A DNA stretch of 64,000 bases from Opitutaceae bacterium (GTDB lineage Bacteria; Verrucomicrobiota; Verrucomicrobiia; Opitutales; Opitutaceae). Location: NCBI GenBank assembly GCA_028284385.1, contig JANQRT010000066.1:1-64000 (forward strand), read 5' to 3'. The notes below the pieces were generated by a model. It saw only the letters and a program-made list of their open reading frames with translations, did no database searches and was not told where the DNA came from. Below, in pieces: positions 18,226 to 26,860 of the stretch (position 1 is its first letter; the number at the start of each line of letters is the position of its first letter). The translations under genes and the position numbers were made by a program.

Positions 18226-19308
18226 TCAGTCTTTCATTCGCCTGGAATCGGCCATCGCCTGAGCCTCCATGGACAGGGAAGCCGCTTTGAAAACATGATC
18301 CTGTGTCATGGCTTTCTCAGTACGATTCAGGATATCGAGAATCAGTTCTCCGAAAAAGGGAAAATGCTGTGGTCCTTCAAACGGAATCGTCTTTTCCTCG
18401 TCGTTAGTGACAAGATGGATGGAGGCTGGCGCATCGGATCTGCCAACATCAAGATACTTGCGCACTTCCAAGTACCCATTCGTTCCTATCACAAACAGGC
18501 GACCGTCGCCCCATGCTCGAGAAGCGTCCGGAGTGAACCAATCCATTCTGCAGTAGCAAGAAGCGCCCGTATCCATTATCAATGACGCTTCACCGAAATC
18601 CTCCAGACCTGGCCTATCAGGATTGGCGAAATTATCCACCCGAGCAAAACCGATTTCCGCATCTTGAGCGTTAGAGATGTAGAGCAATTGCTCAAACTGA
18701 TGGCTTCCAATGTCCGTCAGGATCCCTCCATACTTCTCCTTATCGAAAAACCAGTCAGGTCGATTCGGTTTGCTTAGGCGGTGAGGAGCCATGACCAGCG
18801 CCTGAACGACTTCGCCAATCACTCCATCACGAACCATCTGGCAGGCCTCAAAGGTGGGGGCGTTGTGCAGTCGCTCGCTAAAATAAACCATGTACTTGCG
18901 ATTGGTTTCAGCAGCGACCTTTCGAGCCTCCGCTAACTGATCCAGAGTAGTGAAAGGGCTTTTATCCGTAAAATAATCCTTTCCCGCCTTCATGACTGCA
19001 ATACCGAGCTCTGCTCTCTCATTCGGAATAGCCGCTCCAGCCACGCAATGTATCGACGAATCCTCGAGAATTCGCTCCAAGCAGTCTACGATTTCCACCT
19101 CGGGATTCGCTTCTTTGAAGGCCAGGCTCCTTTTTTCGTCGGTATCAAAGACGCTTTTCAGGGTCCCGCCCGCTCGCTTCAAGGCGCCAACCATGCCATA
19201 GATATGGGCATGGTCTAACCGGGCGACGGAAAACACGAACTCGCCTGGCTTTACCACATGTTTTGCCGACCCTTTAGGATCGTAGGTCATTCCGTCAGAA
19301 CTGCTCAT
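18226..19308 (-). CDS. Gfo/Idh/MocA-family NAD(P)-dependent oxidoreductase
   Basis: Putative sugar or polyol dehydrogenase of about 360 residues. The ATG at 19308 (MSSSDGMTYDPKG) is preferred; an in-frame start at 19380 would add 24 atypical residues. The Rossmann domain covers roughly the first 130 residues (VARLDHAHIYGMVGALKRAG, KSVFDTD). In the usual E-K-P position the sequence reads KDYFTDKSPFTT, keeping the lysine. The C-terminal half has the family signature GGILTDIGSHQFEQLLYIS. Many Verrucomicrobiota carry expanded sets of such enzymes for sugar catabolism; the substrate here is unknown. Confidence 0.92.
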   Translation of the reverse strand: MSSSDGMTYDPKGSAKHVVKPGEFVFSVARLDHAHIYGMVGALKRAGGTLKSVFDTDEKRSLAFKEANPEVEIVDCLERILEDSSIHCVAGAAIPNERAELGIAVMKAGKDYFTDKSPFTTLDQLAEARKVAAETNRKYMVYFSERLHNAPTFEACQMVRDGVIGEVVQALVMAPHRLSKPNRPDWFFDKEKYGGILTDIGSHQFEQLLYISNAQDAEIGFARVDNFANPDRPGLEDFGEASLIMDTGASCYCRMDWFTPDASRAWGDGRLFVIGTNGYLEVRKYLDVGRSDAPASIHLVTNDEEKTIPFEGPQHFPFFGELILDILNRTEKAMTQDHVFKAASLSMEAQAMADSRRMKD

Positions 19309-19807
19309 AATGGTTTCAATAGAATAAAAGTCGTGAAGTCTCGAACAGGACACAGAGATCCATTCGTCTAGGGCAATCAAAAAGGGGTCGGAGTTTGAAT
19401 CTTTTTAGCGATCCGCTCTTGAATCTTCTATGAGTCGTTTCGGAGAGAAACGGCTGATTGGTTAAGGGTCTTGTCACGCATTTCACTCAAGGGGGACTAG
19501 GCGCCTTTGCTTCTGGGCAAATGGATTCTCTACCCAGAACGATGAATGAGACCCCCTAACCTCTTAGATCCAGCAAATTAAAATGATGTAATATTTTTTT
19601 ACATACGCCTATTTTTTTTCTTTTTTCATCGTTCCGCGCTAGCGCAGAGCGGAAAAAATGGAGTACTATTTAAATCAGGCCACATTCTATGTACATGGCC
19701 CATTCTATACCATTATACTTTCATATCCATAATTCAAAGACATCTAGACATCACCTTGAAATGACAAACGCGCAAATGGAACCAACAGCTATTATTATAC
19801 CCGAGTT
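19309..19807. other. AT-rich intergenic region with T-tracts and a hairpin
   Basis: Nearly 500 bp without a convincing gene between divergent transcripts. It holds long T-tracts at about 19588-19628 and a hairpin at about 19634-19656 (TTCCGC ... GCGGAA around the perfect palindrome GCGCTAGCGC). A small duplication, CATTCTAT, occurs at about 19684 and 19702. The hairpin is followed by A-runs on both strands in the transcribed sense, so it is not a standard terminator. The region probably contains the promoters for both flanking genes. Confidence 0.5.
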
Positions 19808-20461
19808 ATGGAGAAAAAGAAACCGAGACTGGGATTGTCGTCCGGGCAAGGAACTCTGCTAACCTCAGAGCCTGGCGATAACAAGATAAGTCTAGGACAG
19901 ACTATCGAGCAACTTTCTACTCTGCTGGACTCGGAGACCCAGCAGGAGTTCGACGTTAAACTGGCGTCCGCGAACTTGAAACAGTTTCATCGGACCAATG
20001 CCAGATATGTCGATGGCGAAAACCTGACCAATACGACTTGCTCTAAAGCAGTCAAAGGCTGGGCTCGCGAGCGTCTGCACGGTCTGAAAATACCGTATGA
20101 GATCCAAGCTCGACTAAAAGAGGAGGAGAACGAAGCTAATATGGATAAGCAGGCTTCGCTTCACTTGGTCCAGTTGGCGGAAGACTTTACCCTCATATCG
20201 AAATTCTGTCGCGATATCCAGGAAGTGCACATCAACATAGCGACCCACCCTTCAGGAGCTGCTTTTCATTTTGAAATGATAGGTCCATGTGGCGGCGACG
20301 CGATGCGGGTGATCGAGAACAAGGGGTACGACATTATCTTTTCTAAATTCTCAAAGTACAATAGTCTCAAACTCCGGGTAAATATTTCCGAAGAGTATGC
20401 GGAAATGCAGGTGATTGTTCTTAAGTCAGAAGCGCGACTTGGCTTCAGTCCGGTTGATTGA
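19808..20461 (+). CDS. Hypothetical protein, 217 residues, no family recognised
   Basis: I do not recognise this protein. It lacks a signal peptide or membrane segment. The N-terminal 40 residues are polar (EKKKPRLGLSSGQGTLLTS), the middle is helical and charged (KGWARERLHGLKIPYEIQAR, then EEENEANMDKQ), and the C-terminal 90 residues alternate as strands (EVHINIATHPSGAAFHFEM, LRVNISEEYAEMQVIVLKS), suggesting a small alpha/beta domain after a helical region. It stands alone after a 500-bp AT-rich leader, with convergent transcription from a small membrane-protein gene. The uninterrupted frame and sensible composition support a real gene. Confidence 0.65.
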   Translation: MEKKKPRLGLSSGQGTLLTSEPGDNKISLGQTIEQLSTLLDSETQQEFDVKLASANLKQFHRTNARYVDGENLTNTTCSKAVKGWARERLHGLKIPYEIQARLKEEENEANMDKQASLHLVQLAEDFTLISKFCRDIQEVHINIATHPSGAAFHFEMIGPCGGDAMRVIENKGYDIIFSKFSKYNSLKLRVNISEEYAEMQVIVLKSEARLGFSPVD

Positions 20462-20476
20462 TGCTACAGATGGTAG

Positions 20477-20507
20477 AGGCCGGTCCGTTTTCGGACGCGA
20501 TCGGCCT
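20477..20507. terminator. Hairpin between convergent genes
   Basis: AGGCCG (20477-20482) pairs with CGGCCT (20502-20507), and GTCCG with CGGAC around a TTTT loop, leaving a 5-nt bulge on one side. It lies 16 bp after the stop of the 217-residue hypothetical gene and before a convergent gene. No long T-run follows, so it may be a weak or bidirectional terminator. Confidence 0.45.
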
Positions 20508-20606
20508 TATACCTTCGAAACGAAAAGATAGTTTCGTATTTATAAAATAAATACAATAGTGAGTTGGATAGAGCCTCTCCCGAACTCGAACTTGATTGAG
20601 AGAATC

Positions 20607-20972
20607 CTACAAGCCTTTGTGCTCCTTGATGAGAGCCGACTTTGGCATCTGGGAGCGCATTACTTCCCGCCAGATCGCATGCATCACCCAAAGGCCGAAC
20701 ATGCAAGGAAGTATGGAAATGAAAGCGCTGGTGAACAGGCTCGGGCGAATAGCTTCGAGCGTAGTGGGAATGATCATCAAGCCAGCGAAACGCAAACACC
20801 AGGATCGTTTTGCCGCCAAACGTTCCGGAGAGCCAGGAATATTGACCAATTTGAGATCCGGCTTAAAGCGACCCCGAACGTGGCCGAAATAGATGGCGTA
20901 AATGTAGGCATAAAAGACCCATAGGGAGCCCCAGAGCCAATTGCCAGCCATCGTACCTGCTTCGGTTTCCAT
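20607..20972 (-). CDS. Small hypothetical integral membrane protein
   Basis: 121-residue protein with about three hydrophobic segments: NWLWGSLWVFYAYIYAIYFG, CLRFAGLMIIPTTLEAI and TSAFISILPCMFGLWVMHAIW. A basic loop (HVRGRFKPDLKL, AAKRSW) separates the first two. The other strand also has open frames here, but they are Arg/Pro-rich without a credible fold, whereas this frame gives coherent membrane helices. The start could be 20972 or the internal ATG at 20951. I do not recognise the family, and neighbours give no hint of function. Confidence 0.6.
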   Translation of the reverse strand: METEAGTMAGNWLWGSLWVFYAYIYAIYFGHVRGRFKPDLKLVNIPGSPERLAAKRSWCLRFAGLMIIPTTLEAIRPSLFTSAFISILPCMFGLWVMHAIWREVMRSQMPKSALIKEHKGL

Positions 20973-21210
20973 TTTCGTAGTTCGAATTTACAGTAGGGGT
21001 GATTAGAAGAATTCGCGTCGTCAACGCTAGTTCTATTTAATCGTCCGTATCCGTTTGAACCTAAGAAAGCTTATGTTGTTCCACCAAAGAAAATGATGGA
21101 ACCGGCGGATTCAACCTAGGTCGCCCTCGTGTTGACTCGGATAAACCAGCCATGGGAGATCGGCGAATTGACTGGAAATAACGAAAAGGGAGGTCCAACG
21201 TCCGTCTATT

Positions 21211-21780
21211 ATGTCATCCAATCAGGACGAAATTTTGGATATTTTTAAAAGGACAGGAGCTCTCCTACAGGGCCATTTCATTTTGCGGTCGGGCTTGCGT
21301 AGCGAATACTTTTTTCAATGCGCCCAGGTTTGCCAATACATGCGGGAGGTAACGCGATTGATCGAGTTACTGAAGCCCCAGCTTGAGGGTTTGGAATTCT
21401 CGACTGTCATCGCACCCGCCATGGGTGGTCTAGTCGTCGGGCAAGAAGCGGCTCGCCAATTGAATGCCCGCTACATTTTCGCGGAAAAGGAAAACGATAA
21501 GCTCGTATTGCGTCGCGGATTCACCATCGACCCGGGCGAAAAAGTGCTCGTGGTTGAAGATGTCATTACGCGAGGAGGTCGCGTAAAAGAGACGCTGGAT
21601 ATCGTTGAATCGAAAGGGGGCGTGGTAGCCGGCATCGCAGTCCTGGTTGACAGGAGCCAAGGCCAAGCGACCTTCACAGCCCCGCTCTTTTCGTTGCTCG
21701 AGTTGGGATTTCCCACTTACGATCCAGACGCCCTACCCGATCATCTGAAAGACATTCCAGCAATCAAGCCTGGAAGCTGA
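21211..21780 (+). CDS. pyrE: Orotate phosphoribosyltransferase
   Basis: Converts orotate and PRPP to OMP in pyrimidine synthesis. The 189-residue protein has the PRPP-binding loop VLVVEDVITRGGR (113-125), the upstream VIAPAMGGLVVGQEAARQL and the conserved lysine-containing FAEKENDKLVLRRGF, and starts with the usual IFKRTGALLQGHFILRSGLR. Length is typical for the short bacterial form. It stands alone, convergent with a Gfo/Idh/MocA gene that ends 14 bp away; no other pyr genes are present in the window. Confidence 0.95.
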   Translation: MSSNQDEILDIFKRTGALLQGHFILRSGLRSEYFFQCAQVCQYMREVTRLIELLKPQLEGLEFSTVIAPAMGGLVVGQEAARQLNARYIFAEKENDKLVLRRGFTIDPGEKVLVVEDVITRGGRVKETLDIVESKGGVVAGIAVLVDRSQGQATFTAPLFSLLELGFPTYDPDALPDHLKDIPAIKPGS

Positions 21781-21794
21781 AGGTCGCTTAGTGA

Positions 21795-22838
21795 CTAGAC
21801 ACTCATCCACTTACCGCCAGCTCGATAGGACTCGATAGCGGCGTCAGTAAATTTCATATACGACAAACCGTCTTCAAAACTGGTAAGCGTAACAGGTTTC
21901 CCATGACGAATACTGTCAATGAAATCCGCTTCGACGTTCCAATCAGCCTGCTTATCAGCGGCTATCTCGAGCTCTTGCTCAGGACCTCCTCGGGAAGAAT
22001 GATAAAGTTTCCTTTGGTCGAGATCCAAGTGTAAAGAACCTTCGCTGCCGTTGATTAGATATCCATCCCAGTTGGAGCCATGGGTCACTCCGCTCATATA
22101 AGCTAGAAATCTTAATCCATCGGCGTATTCCGCTAGGCAATGAATCGTATCCGGAATCCTGACTTCCACTTCCCCACCCTTTTCAGAATCCATCCGACTG
22201 GAAGTAAAGACAGCGCCACTGGCTAACACACGCGAAGGGTCGCGACGCAGCCAACGCTGCACGACTTCGTAGTAAATGCCGAGCATGATAGTATTGTTTC
22301 CGCTGTATTCAATATTCTGGCGCCAGCTAAGCGGAGCTCTTGAGTCGGCATTTCCAGGCAACGTTTTATTGAATACGATCTCGCGTAGTTCACCAAGTGT
22401 TCCGGCGCTAAGAATGTCCTTAATTGTCTGATCCCAGTAGAGCGTGAAGGGCGAAGGCACGATCTGAGCAACGAGATCGGGTCGTTGAACCGAGGCTTCA
22501 AGCATTTCCCTAGCTTGACTGGCATCCATCGCCATCCGCGCTTCGGTCAGCACATGTTTCCCCGCCTTCAAGGCAGCAATGGTGATCGGCGAGTGCAGAT
22601 AGGGCCATGTTCCGATACAAATAGCATCGAGTTCAGGATCGCTCACGACCTCCTGCCAATTTTGAGCGATTCGCGAGATGTTGAATTCATCAGCCACTCG
22701 CTGAGAAGACTCCTGGCTGCGATTGCAAACCACGTCGACGCAGACGCCGTCGATGGCTTGGAACCCAGGAATATGTTTCAACTTGGTATTGGCCCCCGCG
22801 CCCACAACCCCAATCCTGATTTTCGATCCATTACTCAT
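21795..22838 (-). CDS. Gfo/Idh/MocA-family oxidoreductase with altered active-site motif
   Basis: 347-residue putative sugar oxidoreductase. The dinucleotide-binding start IRIGVVGAGANTKLKHIPG and the strand VDVVCNRSQESS are clear. At the site that usually reads GKHVLCEKP, this protein has GKHVLTEARMAMDA, so the catalytic lysine is replaced. The C-terminal domain has GYLINGSEGSLHLDLDQRKL and ends in VTLTSFEDGLSYMKFTDAAI. The change suggests a subgroup with another mechanism or a non-dehydrogenase role. It is not closely similar to the oxidoreductase at 18226-19308. Substrate unknown. Confidence 0.88.
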   Translation of the reverse strand: MSNGSKIRIGVVGAGANTKLKHIPGFQAIDGVCVDVVCNRSQESSQRVADEFNISRIAQNWQEVVSDPELDAICIGTWPYLHSPITIAALKAGKHVLTEARMAMDASQAREMLEASVQRPDLVAQIVPSPFTLYWDQTIKDILSAGTLGELREIVFNKTLPGNADSRAPLSWRQNIEYSGNNTIMLGIYYEVVQRWLRRDPSRVLASGAVFTSSRMDSEKGGEVEVRIPDTIHCLAEYADGLRFLAYMSGVTHGSNWDGYLINGSEGSLHLDLDQRKLYHSSRGGPEQELEIAADKQADWNVEADFIDSIRHGKPVTLTSFEDGLSYMKFTDAAIESYRAGGKWMSV

Positions 22839-22912
22839 ATAGGGAAATCAGTAGCGAAGGCAGTTGAAGATGGAAAGGAATCATTTGCCAAGACTCGAAG
22901 TCTATACAAAAT

Positions 22913-23449
22913 ATGGTCATGCGGAAAGGACTCCTAAACTGGGTTGTCGCTCTAATGCTATCAGCTGGTCTGGCAGCAGAGCCCATCGAACGATCGACGG
23001 CTATCGAGATTCACACGATCGCGAAACGCATGGTGAACGCGATTATGCAAGGGAACTACACCGTAAGCGTCGATGCCATGCATCCAACGCTTATTGAACG
23101 AGGAGGCGGTCGCGATGCCGTACTGCAAACCACCTTGAACGCTATGGATCAGCTGGCAACGCAAGGATACACCATAAAAAGCTACACCGTGGAACAGCCT
23201 ACGCAAGCGCATGCAGCCAAGTCGGAACTCGTTGTGTTTCTTAAAACAAAGCTGCTAATCGATGGCTTCGACAGACAAATAAAATCGGATGGCTACTTGG
23301 TGGCTTCAAAACCTTACAGCAGTGGAAGATGGTACCTCTTCGATGGATCGGTAATCAGAGACCTGAACGACTTGCAGACGATCTACGAGGGATTGTCAGA
23401 TCGCATCACGCTTCCAGAGGTAACGAATCAGACTGTCTCTAAAAACTAG
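22913..23449 (+). CDS. Secreted hypothetical protein, NTF2-like
   Basis: 178-residue protein with a signal peptide (MRKGLLNWVVALMLSAGLAA, likely start at the second ATG, 22919). The mature part begins with a helix (IHTIAKRMVNAIMQGNYTVS), then VDAMHPTLIERGGGRDAVLQ, then strands (YTIKSYTVEQP, KSELVVFLKTKLLIDGF, WYLFDGSV). This helix-then-curved-sheet order resembles secreted NTF2-like proteins. No catalytic residues are evident. A clear hairpin terminator follows at 23487-23513. The function is unknown. Confidence 0.75.
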   Translation: MVMRKGLLNWVVALMLSAGLAAEPIERSTAIEIHTIAKRMVNAIMQGNYTVSVDAMHPTLIERGGGRDAVLQTTLNAMDQLATQGYTIKSYTVEQPTQAHAAKSELVVFLKTKLLIDGFDRQIKSDGYLVASKPYSSGRWYLFDGSVIRDLNDLQTIYEGLSDRITLPEVTNQTVSKN

Positions 23450-23486
23450 ATACGTCTTCGGAGAATCATCTTCCATCGTATAAATG

Positions 23487-23513
23487 AAAACGCCTGGCAA
23501 ACCAGGCGCTTTC
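23487..23513. terminator. Bidirectional rho-independent-like terminator
   Basis: CGCCTGG (23491-23497) pairs with CCAGGCG (23502-23508) around a CAAA loop, and flanking GAAA/TTTC extend the stem across one mismatch. It lies between the convergent secreted-protein and methyltransferase genes and can serve both directions. Confidence 0.75.
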
Positions 23514-23523
23514 AAGACCGGGA

Positions 23524-24606
23524 TCATTTAAAGCACTTCAGAGTCTTGGCATGCTTGCGAATAGAGAAGTACCCCTTTTCTTCGATTTCGTCTTGGACTA
23601 GCCGCTCGAAATCTTCCCAGAAGTTGGGAGGAAGATCGAGCGTTTGCACTCGCTCTAAGGATCGAGTATAGTCAAGAAGGATATCGAGGTCATCTACTTT
23701 CATCATACAGTCATAATCTTCGACAACGACATTCGAGAAAATCGACTTAGCCTCTTCAACGACTTCGTCAGCAACGCTCAGCGAAGCAAAATAGTCTTCC
23801 ATACCGAGCTTCGGATAAACACGATCCGCTACTTGGGCAATCCTCCCCATATTCCGTTTTTCAATACAGGCGATAACGGCATAGCCTCCAGACTTTAGCG
23901 TTCGGTGAAGATCTCGAACCGCAGATTGGACGTTCTCCACCAGATGCATAACGTATTGGCAACTAACTACGTCGAATGACTCATCCGCGAATTCCAAGGA
24001 GCCAAGGCATCCCTTCACAGTATCGTAATTCAAAGAAGTATCCTTAAGATTATTGTTCGCTATTTCCAAGAGACCAGGACTCGTATCCAATAATGTAAGG
24101 CTGACATTTGGAGGAATATCAGCCCAAACCGAGCCCCAAAACCGACCATTGCCACAGCCTGCGTCCAATACTTTGTATCCATTTTTCAAATCAAGATAAT
24201 TCCAGAGAATATGCCACATGTTAAATTCTGGTGGCGTGAATCGACTATGAATCTCGATACGAGGATTGAGGTTCGAATCGTCGTGGTACTGGACTTTTCG
24301 CAAGTACTCTGGATTCAGTTTATCAGTACGATTCCTCTGCTCGGCTTGAAGCTCGACGTACTCCTTCAGCTCAGCCCAGGTCTTGAAACCGTACTCGCGA
24401 GCAATCACTAGCTGGGCATCCTGACGACAGGAACCCGAATCGACGATCTCCTGCTGACTGACGAGCGAGTACTTCGGTAAACGATTCTTAAACCGTTTGG
24501 CTGCTTGACGATCCCCTTGTTGAAGCTCTTGAAGAAGATCCCGAGCCTGGATTTTCAGATGCCGCAAATTCGCTTTCGCAGGCAGCTTTTTTACTGATTC
24601 TAGCAT
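23524..24606 (-). CDS. SAM-dependent methyltransferase with ankyrin-protein-type N-terminal domain
   Basis: 360-residue protein from the preferred ATG at 24606 (an upstream in-frame start at 24651 is less likely). The class I methyltransferase domain has motif I VLDAGCGNGRFWG (from residue 146), the acidic LTLLDTSPG, and VVSCQYVMHLVENVQSAVRD, as in methyltransferase_11 enzymes. The first 90 residues carry HLKIQARDLLQELQQGDRQA and DAQLVIAREYGFKTWAELKE, the conserved helical leader usually found at the N-terminus of bacterial ankyrin-repeat proteins. The combination looks unusual. The substrate is unknown. Confidence 0.88.
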   Translation of the reverse strand: MLESVKKLPAKANLRHLKIQARDLLQELQQGDRQAAKRFKNRLPKYSLVSQQEIVDSGSCRQDAQLVIAREYGFKTWAELKEYVELQAEQRNRTDKLNPEYLRKVQYHDDSNLNPRIEIHSRFTPPEFNMWHILWNYLDLKNGYKVLDAGCGNGRFWGSVWADIPPNVSLTLLDTSPGLLEIANNNLKDTSLNYDTVKGCLGSLEFADESFDVVSCQYVMHLVENVQSAVRDLHRTLKSGGYAVIACIEKRNMGRIAQVADRVYPKLGMEDYFASLSVADEVVEEAKSIFSNVVVEDYDCMMKVDDLDILLDYTRSLERVQTLDLPPNFWEDFERLVQDEIEEKGYFSIRKHAKTLKCFK

Positions 24607-25008
24607 TGAATGCCTTCCTTTCCATGATGCGCCCGACGTCCGCAATTCCAAGGGCTAGGATTAGAAGGTTTAGGTATTGGCGAAAGGCGGATTCGATCCT
24701 TCCCGCGGACTCAGTGGCTCCCTTTCTGAACCAAGAAAATAACCGTCGCGAAACCCTTGGGAGTCAAGACTTGAAGATTCACGAAAACGATAAACCACCT
24801 AAGCGCTCAAAAAAGAACAGATCGACGAATTCGACGTAAAAGGCTGGCTAGCGGGACGATTCCAGCCGATATCGCTGGACAATCCTCCTCTCGATGGATT
24901 CATAACAAGCTGCCTTGGAGATTTTCTTAATCTCAACCAGCTAGCCAGTCCGGCTAGGCACTTCCTCACCACACTATATCCCTTGCTGTCTGCCTCACAG
25001 AGAAAGTC
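24607..25008. other. Intergenic region between divergent genes
   Basis: About 400 bp that should contain the promoters of the methyltransferase and the acyltransferase-like gene. A 9-bp inverted repeat, CTGGCTAGC near 24843 and GCTAGCCAG near 24940, is visible. Short open frames here have no supporting features. Confidence 0.4.
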
Positions 25009-25896
25009 ATGCGACTGACTCACAACCAAGAGTATTGCTCACTGCTTTGCGTTGCTGGGCTGATGAGAGTTCTACCTCGACCCTTAGCCTTGCTAGGCGG
25101 AGCGGCCATCGGCCAACTCGGCTGGTCCCTTCGCATTCGTCGACAGGTCGTCATCGACAATCTCAGACAAGCCCTTCCCCGAACGCCAGACAGTCAATTA
25201 CGACGGATAGGCGCCAAGTCGGCTCGAAATTTTGGGAGAACCATGGTCGAGTTTATTCGGTTTAGCGGAAGAGACCGTCAAAAACTGGACGAGATAGTAG
25301 CTCTGAGTGGGGTAAGCGCTCTTCGTGAAGCGCTGGGTCAAAAAAGAGGCGCGCTCATCCTCACCGGACACCTAGGAGCTTGGGCCCTCTACTTTACGGC
25401 GCTAGCGGCAGAGAAAATCCCCATCGCCCTCTTGGTAGGGAAACAGCACAACCCGAAAGTCGATAAGTTCATCCATTCAATCCCAGGTGACCAAGTTACC
25501 CTTATTCCCAAAGGGAAAAGCGCCATTCGGAAAATCATGCAAAATCTTCAGGAGGGTTGTTGCGTTGTGATGGTTGCCGATCAGCATGCAGGTCGAACCG
25601 GCATCATGGCTCCCTTTCTTGGTAAAGACACACCGACGCTTGCTCTTCCAGGGTCATTCGTAGCTAAACACAATCCACCTGTTTTTCTGATGAAAGGCCA
25701 TCGTGTGGAGAAGGGACGTCATAAAGTGACGGTCAGTCCTATCGACATTCCCGAATGCCCATGTCGCGACTCGCTAAAGTCGGAAGTCACCCGATGCTAC
25801 AACGAAGCCATCGGGAAAGCCGTTCTAGACCATCCTGAACAATATTTCTGGTATCATCGACGTTGGCGCGACTCAGACCACGAGCTAGCATCGTAG
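25009..25896 (+). CDS. LpxL/HtrB-like lysophospholipid acyltransferase, altered HX4E motif
   Basis: 295-residue membrane-associated protein of the lipid A acyltransferase family, which transfers acyl chains to Kdo-lipid A. The N-terminus is hydrophobic (LALLGGAAIGQLGWSLRI), followed by NLRQALPRTPDSQLRRIGAK and the family region ALILTGHLGAWALYFTALAA. In the catalytic HX4(D/E) motif, His121 is kept but the acidic residue is Ala126 (HLGAWA). Later motifs are conserved: VVMVADQHAGRTGIMAPFLG with the DQ signature, and a C-terminal YFWYHRRWRDSD. The gene is followed 94 bp later by a DUF817 membrane protein. Activity cannot be assumed because of the missing acid. Confidence 0.85.
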   Translation: MRLTHNQEYCSLLCVAGLMRVLPRPLALLGGAAIGQLGWSLRIRRQVVIDNLRQALPRTPDSQLRRIGAKSARNFGRTMVEFIRFSGRDRQKLDEIVALSGVSALREALGQKRGALILTGHLGAWALYFTALAAEKIPIALLVGKQHNPKVDKFIHSIPGDQVTLIPKGKSAIRKIMQNLQEGCCVVMVADQHAGRTGIMAPFLGKDTPTLALPGSFVAKHNPPVFLMKGHRVEKGRHKVTVSPIDIPECPCRDSLKSEVTRCYNEAIGKAVLDHPEQYFWYHRRWRDSDHELAS

Positions 25897-25990
25897 GATA
25901 TTGTTGGATACTTGTGGCTATTGAGCCGAATGAAAAGCCTTTCAGGTTGCAGACCTGCCAATTAACGGCCAGCTTCTACGGTTTTGGGCA

Positions 25991-26839
25991 ATGAGTCATT
26001 CACAGCCATCAAGCCGAACTTCCGCGAATGATTCAAACGGTACTCTAAGAAGCTTCGCTGTCGAATTTATCTGGTTTGGAATTAAGCAAGCTCAGGCCTG
26101 CATTTTTGGCGCGCTGCTTCTCTTTGGGATAATCGTTACGAGATTATGGTATCCAGATATTGGAATCAATCGATACGATTTTCTTTTCATCTACGCTGTC
26201 ATCATCCAAGTAGGGCTTATCCTGTTCAAGCTTGAGAGCATACGGGAATGCGGTGTCGTAATCGTCTTTCATATTCTGGCAACCGCGATGGAGCTCTTCA
26301 AAACTTCGGATTCCATAAACTCGTGGTCATATCCAGAGGAAGCGGTAATCAAGTTCGGGAATGTACCGCTCTTCGCAGGATTCATGTACAGCGCAGTGGG
26401 TAGCTATCTGGCCCGCGTATGGAGAATATTCCATTTTCGCTTCGACCACTTCCCTCCTCTATGGATCGCAGCAGGCCTTGCGATCCTTTCGTATGTCAAC
26501 TTCTTTACCCATCACTTCGTCCTGGATATTCGCATGGCCCTTCTGGTCGCCATCGGAATCTTCTACCTCCGGACCAACGTGTATTACAAGCCGTACGTCA
26601 AAAACCGCCGAATGAATCTATTGCTTGGATACGCTTTAGTAGCGTTCTTCATTTGGATAGCCGAAAACCTAGGAACTGTGGCCAGAGCATGGGTCTATCC
26701 GAACCAGAAAGATGGGTGGACCTTCGTCGGATTCGATAAAATCACTTCCTGGTTTCTGCTTATGCAGCTAAGCTTCGTATTAATATACTCCCTACGAATG
26801 CTAGAACGAAGGTTGAAAGAGTCTGGCAGACTCAAATAA
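25991..26839 (+). CDS. DUF817-family integral membrane protein
   Basis: 282-residue protein with about eight transmembrane helices, of the DUF817 family. Seen features include the first segment FGIKQAQACIFGALLLFGI, the block YDFLFIYAVIIQVGLILFKL, VFHILATAMELFKTS, then GNVPLFAGFMYSAVGSYLAR with charged and aromatic residues inside helices, ENLGTVARAWVYPNQKDGW, and a helix ending LMQLSFVLIYSLRM. The family function is unknown. The ATG at 25991 follows a 94-bp gap from the acyltransferase gene; it is convergent with the downstream GH2 gene. Confidence 0.9.
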   Translation: MSHSQPSSRTSANDSNGTLRSFAVEFIWFGIKQAQACIFGALLLFGIIVTRLWYPDIGINRYDFLFIYAVIIQVGLILFKLESIRECGVVIVFHILATAMELFKTSDSINSWSYPEEAVIKFGNVPLFAGFMYSAVGSYLARVWRIFHFRFDHFPPLWIAAGLAILSYVNFFTHHFVLDIRMALLVAIGIFYLRTNVYYKPYVKNRRMNLLLGYALVAFFIWIAENLGTVARAWVYPNQKDGWTFVGFDKITSWFLLMQLSFVLIYSLRMLERRLKESGRLK

Positions 26840-26860
26840 AATTCAATCTAGAAAAGAAAT

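Noticed and set aside
19634..19656. Hairpin with GCGCTAGCGC as a terminator
   Set aside because: It is followed by A-runs rather than T-runs on either strand, and lies upstream of both divergent genes.
20559..20924. Plus-strand frame of 121 codons opposite the small membrane protein
   Set aside because: Arg/His/Pro-rich, no hydrophobic or domain pattern; the minus-strand reading gives coherent membrane helices.
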